NCBI GenBank assembly: GCA_002071175.1
Contig: MWER01000005.1
Coordinates: 1 to 64,000 of the forward strand
Reading direction: 5' to 3'
DNA from: Bacteroidetes bacterium ADurb.Bin037
GTDB taxonomy: Bacteria; Bacteroidota; Bacteroidia; Bacteroidales; UBA932
DNA: 64,000 nucleotides
A program made the position numbers and the translations under genes. A model generated the notes under the pieces. The model was not told the DNA's origin. It searched no databases and saw only the letters and a program-made list of their open reading frames with translations. Below are positions 45,876 through 54,861 of the stretch, piece by piece (position 1 is the stretch's first letter; each line of letters starts with the position of its first letter).

Positions 45876-46334
45876 ATGAACACATTACCATTGATTTTAG
45901 CCTATATAGGCACTGCTCTTATGTTGATCCCTTCAGGAGTAGGAAGTGCTGTAGGGACTGTATTGGCAGGAAATGCCACCGTTGCAGCCATGAAAAAGAA
46001 TCCTAATATTTTCGGATCTTCCATGATATTGAGCGCGCTGGCTTCGACACAGGGACTGTACGGTTTTGCTGCTTTCTTCCTGAACCTGGGAGCCATTAAC
46101 GGTTTAAACGGAGTAATCACCATGAACCAGGCATTGGCTGTATTGGCAGCCGGTACAGCCATGGGTGTGGTAGGTCTTATTTCTGCCATCAAACAAGCTC
46201 AGATCGCTGCCAACGGAATTGTGGAAATGAGCAACGGGCATAACGTATTCAGTAAAACGCTGGTCTTAGCAGTATTCCCGGAACTATACGCCATCCTGGC
46301 CTTTGCTTCGTGCTTCCTGGCAATGCCCAGCTAA
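45876..46334 (+). CDS. ntpK: V-type ATPase rotor subunit K, Na+-type signature
   Basis: The 152-residue proteolipid has four helices in two hairpins. Only the second hairpin carries the ion-binding carboxylate, Glu136 in VFPELYAIL. The first hairpin shows LASTQGLYGF (Leu55, Thr58, Gln59, Tyr62), and a glutamine (Gln107 or Gln109) lies in IKQAQIAANGI. These match the Na+ ligands known for Enterococcus hirae NtpK (Leu61, Thr64, Gln65, Gln110, Glu139). Sodium coupling is therefore predicted, though the residue match was made by eye. Confidence 0.93.
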   Translation: MNTLPLILAYIGTALMLIPSGVGSAVGTVLAGNATVAAMKKNPNIFGSSMILSALASTQGLYGFAAFFLNLGAINGLNGVITMNQALAVLAAGTAMGVVGLISAIKQAQIAANGIVEMSNGHNVFSKTLVLAVFPELYAILAFASCFLAMPS

Positions 46335-46338
46335 GCCA

Positions 46339-47733
46339 ATGAGCCTGATTAAGTCCATCTCAGGAATAAGGGGTACTATCGGTGGATTGCCGGGAGTATC
46401 CCTTTCTCCTCTGGATATTGTGTCGTTCACCTCAGCTTATGCCCGCATAATAAGGGAATCATACGGCAGGAAACGTCACTCGATCGTGGTTGGTCGTGAT
46501 GCACGTATATCGGGAGATATGGTCCGGCAGATCGTCTGTGGAACGTTGCGTGCCAGCGGGATGGATGTTATTGACATAGGTCTTGCCAGCACCCCCACCA
46601 CAGAGATGGCAGTGGTCTTCTCTGGATCTTCCGGCGGGATCGTCCTGAGTGCAAGTCACAATCCAAGGGAGTGGAACGCACTCAAACTTCTCAACTCCAA
46701 AGGTGAATTTCTGAATGCAACGGAGGGAGAGCGCCTTCTGGCCCTTGTCCGGGAGCATGTTTTTGAATTTGCAGATGTGGATTCCCTGGGGAAATACACC
46801 TGTGACGACTACTCCGCCAGACACGTAGAAGCCGTGCTTAACCATCCGCTTGTCAATGTGGAAGCCATTTACCGCGCAGGATTCCGTGTCGTGCTTGACG
46901 GGATCAACTCCGTTGGAGGTCTGATCATGCCAAAACTCCTCGAATCGCTTGGGGTAACCTGCTATCAGATCCATTGTGAACCGACCGGTGATTTTGCACA
47001 CAATCCGGAACCGCTGCCCCATAATCTGACAGATCTGTCTGCAGAAGTCATCGCACGGAATGCGACAATGGGCATTTCGGTAGATCCCGATGTGGACCGG
47101 CTGGCACTGGTATGTGAGGACGGAAGTATGTTTGGTGAAGAGTACACACTGGTTGCCTGTGCCGATTATGTCCTGGGTAAACATAAAGCCGCAAATCCGG
47201 GAGACCGGTTACATACAGTCTCGAACCTTTCTTCCACCCGTGCCCTGAAAGATATTACGGTCAAACACAAAGGAACGTACTCGGCTGCCGCCGTCGGGGA
47301 AGTCCATGTAGTGGAAGAGATGAAACGTACCGGCAGCATCATTGGCGGTGAAGGGAACGGCGGTGTCATCCTGCCTTCACTCCACTACGGAAGGGATGCT
47401 TTAATCGGAACCGCTTTGTTTCTCTCACTGCTGGCTGAAAGGGGCCTGTCCATGACACAGCTCAGGAGCACTTATCCCGTTTACCATATGAATAAAAAAC
47501 GCTTTGAACTGAAAGAAGAAGTCAATATGGAAGTACTGACCTCCCGTATCAGAAAAGCATATCCCGGAGCAGCAGTCAACGATATTGACGGCTTGCGATT
47601 GGATTTTGAAAACGACAAAAAATGGGTATCCCTGCGTAAATCAAATACTGAACCCATACTGCGTATCTATTCGGAAGCCCCGTCAAGGGAGCAGGCAGAT
47701 TCTTTAGCCTCGGAAATCCTGGCATTGCTGTGA
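46339..47733 (+). CDS. glmM: phosphoglucosamine mutase / phosphohexomutase
   Basis: The 464-residue alpha-D-phosphohexomutase starts [14 protein letters not shown]. The phosphoserine loop is [17 protein letters not shown] (near residue 100), the metal-binding [10 protein letters not shown] is near 250, and the sugar-binding GEGNGG is near 340. The C-terminal phosphate loop [13 protein letters not shown] completes the four sites. It most likely makes glucosamine-1-phosphate for peptidoglycan and LPS; phosphomannomutase is an alternative. ATG 46339 (MSLIKSISG) is preferred, as the frame upstream lies inside ntpK. Confidence 0.88.
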   Translation: MSLIKSISGIRGTIGGLPGVSLSPLDIVSFTSAYARIIRESYGRKRHSIVVGRDARISGDMVRQIVCGTLRASGMDVIDIGLASTPTTEMAVVFSGSSGGIVLSASHNPREWNALKLLNSKGEFLNATEGERLLALVREHVFEFADVDSLGKYTCDDYSARHVEAVLNHPLVNVEAIYRAGFRVVLDGINSVGGLIMPKLLESLGVTCYQIHCEPTGDFAHNPEPLPHNLTDLSAEVIARNATMGISVDPDVDRLALVCEDGSMFGEEYTLVACADYVLGKHKAANPGDRLHTVSNLSSTRALKDITVKHKGTYSAAAVGEVHVVEEMKRTGSIIGGEGNGGVILPSLHYGRDALIGTALFLSLLAERGLSMTQLRSTYPVYHMNKKRFELKEEVNMEVLTSRIRKAYPGAAVNDIDGLRLDFENDKKWVSLRKSNTEPILRIYSEAPSREQADSLASEILALL

Positions 47734-47738
47734 TTTTA

Positions 47739-47769
47739 TTTGTCCGAGCCGAAAAATTGTGTACCTTTG
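47739..47769 (+). promoter_or_regulatory. consensus promoter for rpmE2
   Basis: TTTG (47739-47742), a 19-bp spacer and TACCTTTG (47762-47769) match the Bacteroidetes promoter fully. It lies 37 nt before the L31 ATG and just after the phosphohexomutase stop, so L31 has its own promoter. Confidence 0.78.
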
Positions 47770-47806
47770 CTGCCCATTTGTAAAGAAAAATATAAAAATA
47801 CATATA

Positions 47807-48058
47807 ATGAAACAAGGAATTCACCCCGACACTTACAGACTGGTCGCTTTCAAAGATATGTCCAACGACCATGTATTCATTACCCGTTCCTGTGTAAACA
47901 CCAAAGAAACCATTACGCTGGACGGTGTTGAGTACCCTTTGTACAAACTTGAGATATCGAACACCTCACATCCCTTCTATACAGGAAAGATGAAACTGGT
48001 AGACACGGCAGGCCGTGTGGACAAATTCAGAAGCCGTTATGGCGAACGCAAAAAATAA
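47807..48058 (+). CDS. rpmE2: 50S ribosomal protein L31 type B
   Basis: The 83-residue protein begins [21 protein letters not shown] and matches type B L31. It lacks the four zinc-binding cysteines of type A (only one Cys, in RSCVNT). Type B forms are zinc-independent. The start at 47807 follows its own promoter. The MnmD gene starts within a few nucleotides of its stop. Confidence 0.95.
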   Translation: MKQGIHPDTYRLVAFKDMSNDHVFITRSCVNTKETITLDGVEYPLYKLEISNTSHPFYTGKMKLVDTAGRVDKFRSRYGERKK

Positions 48059-48062
48059 GCAG

Positions 48063-48851
48063 ATGCAACGAAAAACAAAAAGCTGTCCCCCTAAGGACGG
48101 CTTTTTTGATGATCTTTCTGCACAGGTGGTCATGACAGAGGACGGTTTCTCCACACTCAAAGGGCCGTGGGGAGAAACATACCATTCCATATCGGGAGCT
48201 GTGCTGGAGTCACAGTATATTTATGTAGATAACGGATTGGGGTACTTTATACATCTAAACATCCTTGAAGGAACGCTTCCTTCCAGGATACATATACTGG
48301 AAATGGGACTGGGAACCGGGCTCAATGCGCTGCTGACATACCGCCAGATGATTCGCGGCACTTTTCCTGCAGCGGACGGTATCTTTTACGAAGGGGTTGA
48401 ATTGTTTCCTCCTGAAGAAAAAATCCTGGAACCATTACACTATACTGCTTCGGATAAGGAAGAGGATTTTTTCCGGAAGATGCACCGGGGTCCGTGGAAT
48501 GAACCCTTTTGCCCGGCTCCGGGATTTACCATGCTAAAGCGAAAGGAAAATTTTGTAAATTACGTCCCCGAAAAGGAGATCCATCTGATCTATTATGACC
48601 CTTTCTCCCCTGCTGTACAACCTGAATTATGGAGTGCGGATATCTTGGGAAAGATTACGCCGACACTGGTGCGAAACGCCGTTTTTACTACTTATTGCTG
48701 CAGGAGATCTGTAAAAAACAATCTGAAAGATGCCGGTTTTTTAACTGAAAGGCTGCCGGGTCCGGGGAAAAAGCGTCACATATTAAGGGCAGTCTACGGT
48801 GTGCAAAGTCTGCGAATAACGGGAGTAATCAATTCTTCCATCATGAAATAA
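48063..48851 (+). CDS. mnmD: MnmD-like tRNA-modifying methyltransferase
   Basis: The 262-residue protein of the MnmC N-terminal domain family (DUF752/MnmD) would methylate nm5(s2)U34 of tRNA using SAM. The SAM motif is ILEMGLGTGLNALLTYR near residue 80. FYEGVELFPPE follows, and LIYYDPFSPAVQPELW near 180 is the catalytic-loop signature. There is no FAD oxidase domain, unlike E. coli MnmC. ATG 48063 is preferred; 48039 would overlap the end of L31. The last 58 bp overlap the convergent SGNH hydrolase gene. Confidence 0.88.
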   Translation: MQRKTKSCPPKDGFFDDLSAQVVMTEDGFSTLKGPWGETYHSISGAVLESQYIYVDNGLGYFIHLNILEGTLPSRIHILEMGLGTGLNALLTYRQMIRGTFPAADGIFYEGVELFPPEEKILEPLHYTASDKEEDFFRKMHRGPWNEPFCPAPGFTMLKRKENFVNYVPEKEIHLIYYDPFSPAVQPELWSADILGKITPTLVRNAVFTTYCCRRSVKNNLKDAGFLTERLPGPGKKRHILRAVYGVQSLRITGVINSSIMK

Positions 48852-49444
48852 GCATCCGCATAAGGATGTACCCCGTCGGGCGAAAGCTCCTGCTTCATGC
48901 CTTTGTTCCCATCTGACATGGGAGTCCAGAAATCCACATATTCACAATCATTTTCAAAGGCATATTCCCGAATCATGTCATTGAGCCTTTCAATGGCCTG
49001 ACCGGGAGCTACCATTCGGTTGAATTCCTCGGGCCGCCACCGGTAAGCACCGGCAGGAAGTACGGAACAGAGAACGACCCGGATGTGGTGACATTTCGCC
49101 AGATCGGCCATGGAGGCAATATTGTCCATGATCTGAGCGTGTGTAACGTATCCCTGGTTTTGGGCTATATCGTTCGTACCAGCCAGAATAACCACAACTT
49201 TTGGGTTAAGTCTGATAACATCCCGCCTGAAACGGACCAGCATCTGCGAAGTGACTTCACCTCCAATACCCTTGTTCACATAATTATTTTCGGTAAAAAA
49301 TCCCGGATGGAAATGCCTCCAGTTCTGGGTAATGGAATTACCCATAAACACCGCATCAGGACGGATGTTTTGCACGTCCCCCTTTTGTGCCATGGCTGTC
49401 ACTACGGAACATACCACCAGAATAAAAACAGATAAATGTTTCAT
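48794..49444 (-). CDS. secreted SGNH/GDSL-family hydrolase
   Basis: The 216-residue protein has a signal peptide (MKHLSVFILVVCSVVTAMAQ) and would act in the periplasm or outside. The SGNH blocks are AVFMGNSITQNW (Ser), NKGIGGEVT (Gly), ILAGTNDIAQNQG (Asn) and ELSPDGVHPYADAY (Asp-His). These enzymes are esterases, often carbohydrate deacetylases. Substrate is unknown. ATG 49444 is chosen for the signal peptide; it overlaps the hydF stop by 4 nt. The 3' end overlaps mnmD by 58 bp. Confidence 0.88.
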   Translation of the reverse strand: MKHLSVFILVVCSVVTAMAQKGDVQNIRPDAVFMGNSITQNWRHFHPGFFTENNYVNKGIGGEVTSQMLVRFRRDVIRLNPKVVVILAGTNDIAQNQGYVTHAQIMDNIASMADLAKCHHIRVVLCSVLPAGAYRWRPEEFNRMVAPGQAIERLNDMIREYAFENDCEYVDFWTPMSDGNKGMKQELSPDGVHPYADAYFMMEELITPVIRRLCTP

Positions 49445-50667
49445 ATGCTTTTGTTTTGATCGGTCATTTTTTTGAAAGGCTCTATTGCCCTGTGAAAGAC
49501 TCCCTGCGTAAAGGCTATGGCCAGGCCGTAGTTGCTTACCGGAACGCCTGCTTTTTGTGTTTCCCGGATCCTGGACATTACCTGCCTTTGCGTAATCATA
49601 CAGCCCCCACATTGAATGATCAGGGCATAATCCTTCAAGGGTCTTTTTGGCCGGTCGAGTCCTGAGATCATTTCACAGACAAGTTTCTTCCCGGTATATT
49701 TTTGTAGCATTCCGGGCAACTTTACCCTTCCTATATCTTCACACGTACTGTGATGCGAACATGATTCTATAAACAGTACACGGTCTCCGTCCCTGAGCCC
49801 GTCTATGGCCTGCGTTCCTTCCATGTATGCATTGAAATCGCCTTTGGAGCGGGCAAGTAAAATGCTGAACCCGGTCAATGGCTGATCAGGCGGAATCATT
49901 TGCTCAACCCTGCCAAACAGCTGGCTGTCCGTCACCACCAAGACAGGTTGCCGATCTTGTTCCTTTCCGGTATTACGAAAATACGACGGCAGTTGTGTTT
50001 CCTGAAGGACTACGGCTATTGCACGCCTGTCCAACACTTCCCTGATGACCTGTACCTGAGGCAGGATAAGACGTCCCTCAGGAGCCTGGGTATCTATGGG
50101 ACAGACCAGTATAACCTTGTCGTTCTCGCCCACAAGTCCGTCCAGCATGGGAATCGTTTTGAAAGGTGACGGTCCAAGGTTTTTTGAGATCATGGAAATA
50201 AGCTGTTCCATATTATCCGGCTCCTTGCAACTGAAATCCATCACTTCTGCCTTAAGGTCACGGATAATCTCTCCTTCAATTCCGGGATCTAGGGGAACCT
50301 TGTCGGACATATTGTGCAATAAAAAAAAGGGGACTTCCTGAAGCCGGAAGTCCTTTATCAGATTTTTTTCGTATGCTCCCAGAAAATTTTCCGTAAAGAT
50401 CAAAATGGCCAGATTGACTTGCCAGATGATCTCCTTGCTGCGCAAAACACGCTTTTCACCCAGCATCCCTTCATCATCCATACCCGCCGTATCTATCAAC
50501 ACCACCGGTCCAATCCCGTGTATTTCCATGATTTTGCGTACGGGATCGGTAGTTGTCCCGGGGACATCGGATACTATGGAAACATCCTGACCGGAGAGCA
50601 CATTGATCAGGGAACTTTTACCGGTATTACGCCGGCCAAATATCCCGATCTGTGGGCGCCTTGCCAT
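49441..50667 (-). CDS. hydF: [FeFe]-hydrogenase maturation GTPase HydF
   Basis: The 408-residue protein has an N-terminal GTPase domain (P-loop GRRNTGKSSLIN; DTAG), a middle dimerisation domain and a C-terminal cluster-binding domain. The [4Fe-4S] ligands fit: Cys303 in ESCSHH, and Cys353/Cys356 in QCGGCM. HydF is the scaffold on which HydE and HydG build the 2Fe subcluster before transfer to HydA, so a [FeFe] hydrogenase should be encoded elsewhere. ATG 50667 is preferred over the TTG four codons upstream, which overlaps the rubrerythrin stop. Confidence 0.93.
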   Translation of the reverse strand: MARRPQIGIFGRRNTGKSSLINVLSGQDVSIVSDVPGTTTDPVRKIMEIHGIGPVVLIDTAGMDDEGMLGEKRVLRSKEIIWQVNLAILIFTENFLGAYEKNLIKDFRLQEVPFFLLHNMSDKVPLDPGIEGEIIRDLKAEVMDFSCKEPDNMEQLISMISKNLGPSPFKTIPMLDGLVGENDKVILVCPIDTQAPEGRLILPQVQVIREVLDRRAIAVVLQETQLPSYFRNTGKEQDRQPVLVVTDSQLFGRVEQMIPPDQPLTGFSILLARSKGDFNAYMEGTQAIDGLRDGDRVLFIESCSHHSTCEDIGRVKLPGMLQKYTGKKLVCEMISGLDRPKRPLKDYALIIQCGGCMITQRQVMSRIRETQKAGVPVSNYGLAIAFTQGVFHRAIEPFKKMTDQNKSI

Positions 50668-50675
50668 AGGCACGA

Positions 50676-51251
50676 TCAATAGTTATTCTTTTTCTCCTCA
50701 AAGTAAGCCCTTGGATGAACACAGGCAGGACAGGTCTCAGGTGCCGTTTTTCCTTTAGTAACATATCCACAGTTGCGGCATTGCCAAAGGATATCCTCTT
50801 TCCTATCGAAGAATTTCCCGTCTTCTACCCTTTTCAACAATTTACGGTAACGTGCTTCATGTTCCATTTCTGCCTGGGCCACGGCTAGGAAAGTAGCAGC
50901 TATTTTGGGAAATCCTTCTTCAGTTGCAATTTTGGCAAATTCAGGATACAACACGGCGTGTTCTTCGTATTCGCCTTCTGCGGCAGCTTTAAGGTTTTCG
51001 GCTGTCGTCCCGATTATACCTGCAGGGTATTTCGAAGTGATCTCGACCATCCCGCCTTCAAGGAATTTAAAAAAACGTTTGGCATGTTCCTTCTCCTGGT
51101 TGGCAGTCTCCTCAAATACGCCGGCAATTTGTTCAAAACCTTCCTTTTTTGCTACAGAGGCAAAAAAAGTATAGCGGTTGCGTGCTTGTGATTCTCCTGC
51201 AAAAGCGTCCAGGAGGTTTTTTTCCGTTCTTGTCCCTTTAATAGATTTCAT
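50676..51251 (-). CDS. rbr: rubrerythrin
   Basis: The 191-residue protein has an N-terminal ferritin-like di-iron domain (TEKNLLDAFAGESQARNRYTF; EEHAVLYPEF; AEMEHEARYRKLL, with the Glu/His ligands). The C-terminal rubredoxin-like Fe(Cys)4 site is CRNCGY plus CPAC. It reduces hydrogen peroxide in anaerobes. It is followed by hydF, whose product makes an oxygen-sensitive enzyme, so co-expression for protection is plausible. The tRNA-Arg gene lies 28 nt upstream on the same strand. Confidence 0.96.
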   Translation of the reverse strand: MKSIKGTRTEKNLLDAFAGESQARNRYTFFASVAKKEGFEQIAGVFEETANQEKEHAKRFFKFLEGGMVEITSKYPAGIIGTTAENLKAAAEGEYEEHAVLYPEFAKIATEEGFPKIAATFLAVAQAEMEHEARYRKLLKRVEDGKFFDRKEDILWQCRNCGYVTKGKTAPETCPACVHPRAYFEEKKNNY

Positions 51252-51278
51252 AGGAAGTATTTGTTAATCATTATGTTG

Positions 51279-51350
51279 TAGCCCCAACAGGACTCGAACC
51301 TGTATCTGAAGTTTAGGAAACTTCCGTTCTATCCCTTGAACTATAGGGCC
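51279..51350 (-). tRNA. tRNA-Arg (anticodon CCT)
   Basis: The minus strand folds into a full cloverleaf of 72 nt. The acceptor pairs GGCCCTA with TGGGGCT, using two G-U pairs. The D stem is GTTC/GAAC, and the anticodon stem GAAGT/ACTTC encloses loop TTCCTAA (anticodon CCT). The T stem ACAGG/CCTGT encloses TTCGAGT. The discriminator is A, and CCA is not encoded. A 6-bp hairpin (GTCTGA/TCAGAC, 51356-51373) overlaps the L32 stop just upstream. The gene lies inside the L32-to-rubrerythrin transcript. Confidence 0.95.
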
Positions 51351-51367
51351 AAACCGTCTGAAACGTA

Positions 51368-51550
51368 TCAGACAATTTTCTTTTCCAGGATCTGCCTTCC
51401 GCGATAATAACCGCATTCAGGACATACCCTGTGATATAAAACGGCTGATCCGCAATTGGAACAAGCAGCCAAAGTGGGTGTTTTCAGTTTATAGTGCGTT
51501 CTGCGTTTGTCTCTTCTCTGTTTCGAAACCTTGCGTTTAGGATGTGCCAT
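51368..51550 (-). CDS. rpmF: 50S ribosomal protein L32
   Basis: The 60-residue basic protein begins MAHPKRKVSKQRRDKRRTHY and has a four-cysteine zinc site (CSNCG and CPECG). It follows the YceD-family gene, the usual genomic partner, by 25 nt. The fatty-acid genes plsX/fabH that often come next are absent; a tRNA gene follows instead. Confidence 0.96.
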   Translation of the reverse strand: MAHPKRKVSKQRRDKRRTHYKLKTPTLAACSNCGSAVLYHRVCPECGYYRGRQILEKKIV

Positions 51551-51575
51551 ATCTCAATCTCCTTTGTATTTTATA

Positions 51576-52070
51576 TTATTGTTTCTTCAAGTCCATCAAT
51601 TTCCCGAATGCTCCGGTATCTGTCCCTTCATGCTGAACGGATCTTTCTTTCCATATGCGGAGCATTTCCGGATCACACTCTTTTTCAGATCTGTGGATCC
51701 GTTGTATGGGTAAGGCAAGACATATGTTATCGTATATGTATTGCGTAAAATCAAGCTGCCCGGTAAATTCATTCAGGCATTCCGCTCTCTCTTCTTCATC
51801 TAATACGCCCTCGTATAAGAGGGGGACTGTAAGTCTATCCAGGCAGCGGTCACACAAAAGTACTACAGAGCCTGAGATCTTTACCGAAATATCCCACTCC
51901 TGTTCCTGATCCCTGTCAATATGAATGTCGGCTCGAAGATCAGCATCCAGGATTTCCGTATTTTCAAATAAGGTAAAGAATTGCTTGTCCAAATGGAAAT
52001 TATAGTCGTATGTTCCTTTTGTAAGCTTCTTTCCCGCTACGGTCAGTCTTGTATTTATCTTGCGTTCCAT
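51576..52070 (-). CDS. YceD/DUF177 family protein
   Basis: The 164-residue soluble protein has the DUF177 signature CDRCLDRLTVPL near residue 85 and an acidic C-terminal half. The family is almost always next to rpmF and has been linked to 23S rRNA maturation in bacteria and plastids. ATG 52070 (MERKINTRLTVAGKKL) is preferred: it sits 20 nt after a minus-strand -7 element, and the longer frame would run through the divergent promoter region. Confidence 0.85.
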   Translation of the reverse strand: MERKINTRLTVAGKKLTKGTYDYNFHLDKQFFTLFENTEILDADLRADIHIDRDQEQEWDISVKISGSVVLLCDRCLDRLTVPLLYEGVLDEEERAECLNEFTGQLDFTQYIYDNICLALPIQRIHRSEKECDPEMLRIWKERSVQHEGTDTGAFGKLMDLKKQ

Positions 52071-52090
52071 CCGGCCGGAAAATGAGCCGA

Positions 52091-52098
52091 CAAAGATA
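52091..52098 (-). promoter_or_regulatory. -7 element for the yceD-rpmF-tRNA unit
   Basis: TATCTTTG on the minus strand matches TAnnTTTG, 20 nt upstream of the ATG at 52070. The -33 box is not clear. Confidence 0.5.
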
Positions 52099-52130
52099 AA
52101 CAAATATTTTAGATAATCGTTGTTTTGTTT

Positions 52131-52138
52131 TACTTTTG
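52131..52138 (+). promoter_or_regulatory. -7 element for guaA
   Basis: TACTTTTG matches TAnnTTTG, 25 nt before the ATG at 52164. A T-run occupies the -33 position. It faces away from the minus element at 52091-52098. Confidence 0.5.
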
Positions 52139-52163
52139 CACCTTTATACGAACTGGTTTTCAC

Positions 52164-53693
52164 ATGAACGAAAAAATCCTGATTCTTGATTTCGGCTCTC
52201 AACTTACACAATTGATAGGCAGGCGATTGCGAGAGTTAAACGTCTATTGCGAAATTTTTCCTTACCATCATTTTCCCAAACCCGATAAATCGGTCAAAGG
52301 AGTAATCCTTTCAGGAAGTCCCTATTCTGTGACGGATAAGGAGACACCTAAAGTTGACCTTTCCGGCATTAAAGGACACATCCCGCTGCTGGGTGTCTGC
52401 TTTGGCGCACAATACCTTGCCTTTCACTACGGAGGAGCTGTACACTCATCCCTCTCACGTGAATACGGACGGGCTATGCTCGAAATCACAGAACCCGGAT
52501 CGCCGCTTTTCAAAAACATTCCCTCCCCCACTACCGTATGGATGTCCCACAAAGACAGCATCCATGTGCTTCCGTCAGGAGCCGTCAAGCTGGCATCTAC
52601 TCCCGACGTGGAATATGCCGCGTTCCGTTTTGAAGGAGAAGACACATATGCCGTGCAATTTCATCCGGAAATTTATCATTCGGCACACGGCACACAAATC
52701 TTTGAAAACTTTGCCAGGAACATATGCGGATGTAAAGGAGACTGGACACCCTCCAGTTTTATTGAAACGACGATTGCCGAATTGCAGGAAAAAATTGGGA
52801 AGGAACATGTGATACTTGCTTTATCGGGAGGTGTGGATAGTACCGTAGCTGCTGTTTTACTGCACAAGGCCATAGGAAAACAATTGCACTGTATCTTTGT
52901 AGATACGGGACTGTTGCGATTGAATGAATTCGCATCTGTCATGAGATCTTACGAAGAATTAGGTTTAAATTTCAGTGGTGTAGATGCTTCCGGTATTTTT
53001 CTGTCCGCGCTGCGTGGCATAACAGATCCCGAAACAAAGCGAAAGACTATAGGTCGCCTATTCATAGAGGTGTTTGACAGAGAAGCTTCCCGGATCAATA
53101 ATGCGACCTGGCTGGCACAAGGTACCATATATCCAGATGTCATTGAGTCTGTTTCCGTTCACGGGCATTCTTCCGTAATCAAATCACACCATAATGTGGG
53201 TGGGCTTCCGGAGCATGTACGGTTTAAGATCGTGGAACCTTTACGCATGCTCTTCAAGGATGAAGTGCGCCGCATCGGACTTTCCCTGGGAATAAAAAAA
53301 GAATTCATCAACCGCCATCCGTTTCCCGGTCCGGGGCTTGCCATCAGGTTATTGGGAGAGATTACCCCGGAAAAACTGGAGATCCTCAGGCAGGCAGACG
53401 ATATTTTCATAGATTCATTGAAAAAGGAAGGACTGTATGATTCAGTTTGGCAGGCAGGAGCCGTTCTTTTGCCTGTAAAAAGCGTAGGCGTAATGGGAGA
53501 TGAGCGTACGTACGAATATACGGTGGCATTGCGTGCCGTGGACTCCACAGACGGTATGACTGCTGACTGGGTTGACCTGCCCTATGATTTTCTGCGTAAG
53601 GTATCCAACGAGATAATAAATAAAGTCAACGGTGTCAACCGGGTAGTTTACGATATATCTTCCAAGCCGCCCGCCACTATTGAATGGGAATGA
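52164..53693 (+). CDS. guaA: GMP synthase (glutamine-hydrolysing)
   Basis: The 509-residue enzyme converts XMP to GMP. The N-terminal class I amidotransferase has the catalytic Cys in [13 protein letters not shown] and His/Glu in [10 protein letters not shown]. The ATP-pyrophosphatase domain has the P-loop [13 protein letters not shown] near residue 225. The C-terminal dimerisation domain ends [19 protein letters not shown] 52164 ([13 protein letters not shown]) is the family start and follows its -7 element. The last 46 bp overlap the convergent macrodomain gene. Confidence 0.97.
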   Translation: MNEKILILDFGSQLTQLIGRRLRELNVYCEIFPYHHFPKPDKSVKGVILSGSPYSVTDKETPKVDLSGIKGHIPLLGVCFGAQYLAFHYGGAVHSSLSREYGRAMLEITEPGSPLFKNIPSPTTVWMSHKDSIHVLPSGAVKLASTPDVEYAAFRFEGEDTYAVQFHPEIYHSAHGTQIFENFARNICGCKGDWTPSSFIETTIAELQEKIGKEHVILALSGGVDSTVAAVLLHKAIGKQLHCIFVDTGLLRLNEFASVMRSYEELGLNFSGVDASGIFLSALRGITDPETKRKTIGRLFIEVFDREASRINNATWLAQGTIYPDVIESVSVHGHSSVIKSHHNVGGLPEHVRFKIVEPLRMLFKDEVRRIGLSLGIKKEFINRHPFPGPGLAIRLLGEITPEKLEILRQADDIFIDSLKKEGLYDSVWQAGAVLLPVKSVGVMGDERTYEYTVALRAVDSTDGMTADWVDLPYDFLRKVSNEIINKVNGVNRVVYDISSKPPATIEWE

Positions 53694-54181
53694 TCCAGGA
53701 TCAAACGGTCCTCACTGCTAAAAGCTACCAGAATTACCTTTTCAATACTTTCATCCCCGGACAGGAACTTGGCTATGGTTTCTAAGGCAGTTATTGCTGC
53801 CAGATCTGAAGGAAATCCATATACCCCCGTACTTATGCAGGGAAATGCTATGGTCTTCAGACCGTGTTTTACGGCAAGCGTCAAACTGTTAAAATAACAG
53901 GAAGCCAGTAATTCCCTTTCATTATATTTTCCTCCCCTCCAGACAGGTCCTACCGTATGGATGACATACCGGGCAGGAAGTCTGTATCCTTTGGTTATTT
54001 TAGCTTCTCCGGTCCTGCAACCGTTCAACGTTCTGCATTCTTCAAGCAATTCCTTACCGGCAGCACGGTGAATCGCCCCGTCAACCCCACCCCCGCCAAG
54101 TAATGTGGAATTGGCAGCATTGACAATGGCATCTGCCTGAATACGGGTAATATCCCCCGTTATGATCTGTATACGTTTCAT
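53648..54181 (-). CDS. macrodomain (ADP-ribose-binding) protein
   Basis: The 177-residue single macrodomain has [36 protein letters not shown] at the N-terminus (quoted in parts only: [18 protein letters not shown] is the core). [12 protein letters not shown] near 115 is the phosphate loop. This is the MacroD/YmdB type, which removes ADP-ribose from proteins or hydrolyses O-acetyl-ADP-ribose. The last 15 or so residues ([14 protein letters not shown]) do not look like a normal macrodomain ending and are encoded inside the guaA overlap. The start overlaps the upstream glycosylase gene by 4 nt. Confidence 0.9.
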   Translation of the reverse strand: MKRIQIITGDITRIQADAIVNAANSTLLGGGGVDGAIHRAAGKELLEECRTLNGCRTGEAKITKGYRLPARYVIHTVGPVWRGGKYNERELLASCYFNSLTLAVKHGLKTIAFPCISTGVYGFPSDLAAITALETIAKFLSGDESIEKVILVAFSSEDRLILDHSHSIVAGGLEDIS

Positions 54182-54786
54182 AACAATTCTGTAAACATTT
54201 TCCTGTAATAAGAGGCTTTTCTATCCAGGGACATGGGATACGCTCTTGATGAGGAGATCATCCTGTAAAACCTTAATGTTTTTCCCTTGTAATGGAAAAG
54301 CACATACTCTCCTGCAAGGGGAAGCATCAACTGCTGGCCAAAACCGTCCCCGGCTATTACCTGGAGCAATATATCAGCCGCCTTTTGTCCCGTAACTGCC
54401 ACACTCTTGCATAAAGGCAACCTGTCCAGAAGCCATGCAAGATCAACAGGCTCTATGACTTCAAGATATTTATCCGAAGCATTGCCCGCACCACGAATGA
54501 CCTTTACTGCCGTATCGTAGAGAGCCAATCCCTTCTCAATACAAAAAGATTGTATCCGTTCTTTGCAAAAGGTATTACCCTGAACGAATATTTCCGGATC
54601 GTTGTAAAATATCAGACCCATTATCCTCCACATGTCGTTTCGGAAATTGGGGTAAAAAAAATCCATGGACCAACGTGCCTGCGGAGGCGGAAAACTTCCT
54701 AAAAGAAGAAAGCGTGCCTCTGCCGGCAGAAAGGGATCCATTGGATGAATTTCCGGATCAGATACCAATATATTTGAATATTTCAT
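54178..54786 (-). CDS. uracil/hypoxanthine-DNA-glycosylase-like protein
   Basis: The 202-residue protein is of the UDG superfamily. [21 protein letters not shown] near residue 29 followed by [10 protein letters not shown] recalls the GSMPG...HPRNxFWRI pattern of hypoxanthine/uracil DNA glycosylases. SSRAYP near the C-terminus occupies the place of the second active-site loop. The usual catalytic Asp/Asn is not obvious, so enzymatic specificity is open. The 4-nt overlap with the macrodomain gene suggests translational coupling and a joint role in base repair or nucleotide clean-up. Confidence 0.7.
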   Translation of the reverse strand: MKYSNILVSDPEIHPMDPFLPAEARFLLLGSFPPPQARWSMDFFYPNFRNDMWRIMGLIFYNDPEIFVQGNTFCKERIQSFCIEKGLALYDTAVKVIRGAGNASDKYLEVIEPVDLAWLLDRLPLCKSVAVTGQKAADILLQVIAGDGFGQQLMLPLAGEYVLFHYKGKTLRFYRMISSSRAYPMSLDRKASYYRKMFTELL

Positions 54787-54861
54787 AAACCATTACAGCA
54801 GGCCTTCCGACACACCCAACACCCCTGCCCGAAAACCTGTTGCCTGAATGGTGAAATAGAC

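Noticed and set aside
46459..47184. 241-codon open frame antisense to the phosphohexomutase
   Set aside because: The sense frame has all four active-site loops; the antisense translation looks random.
52071..52211. 47-codon N-terminal extension of the YceD-family protein
   Set aside because: It crosses the divergent promoter and the guaA start region; MERKINTRL fits the family.
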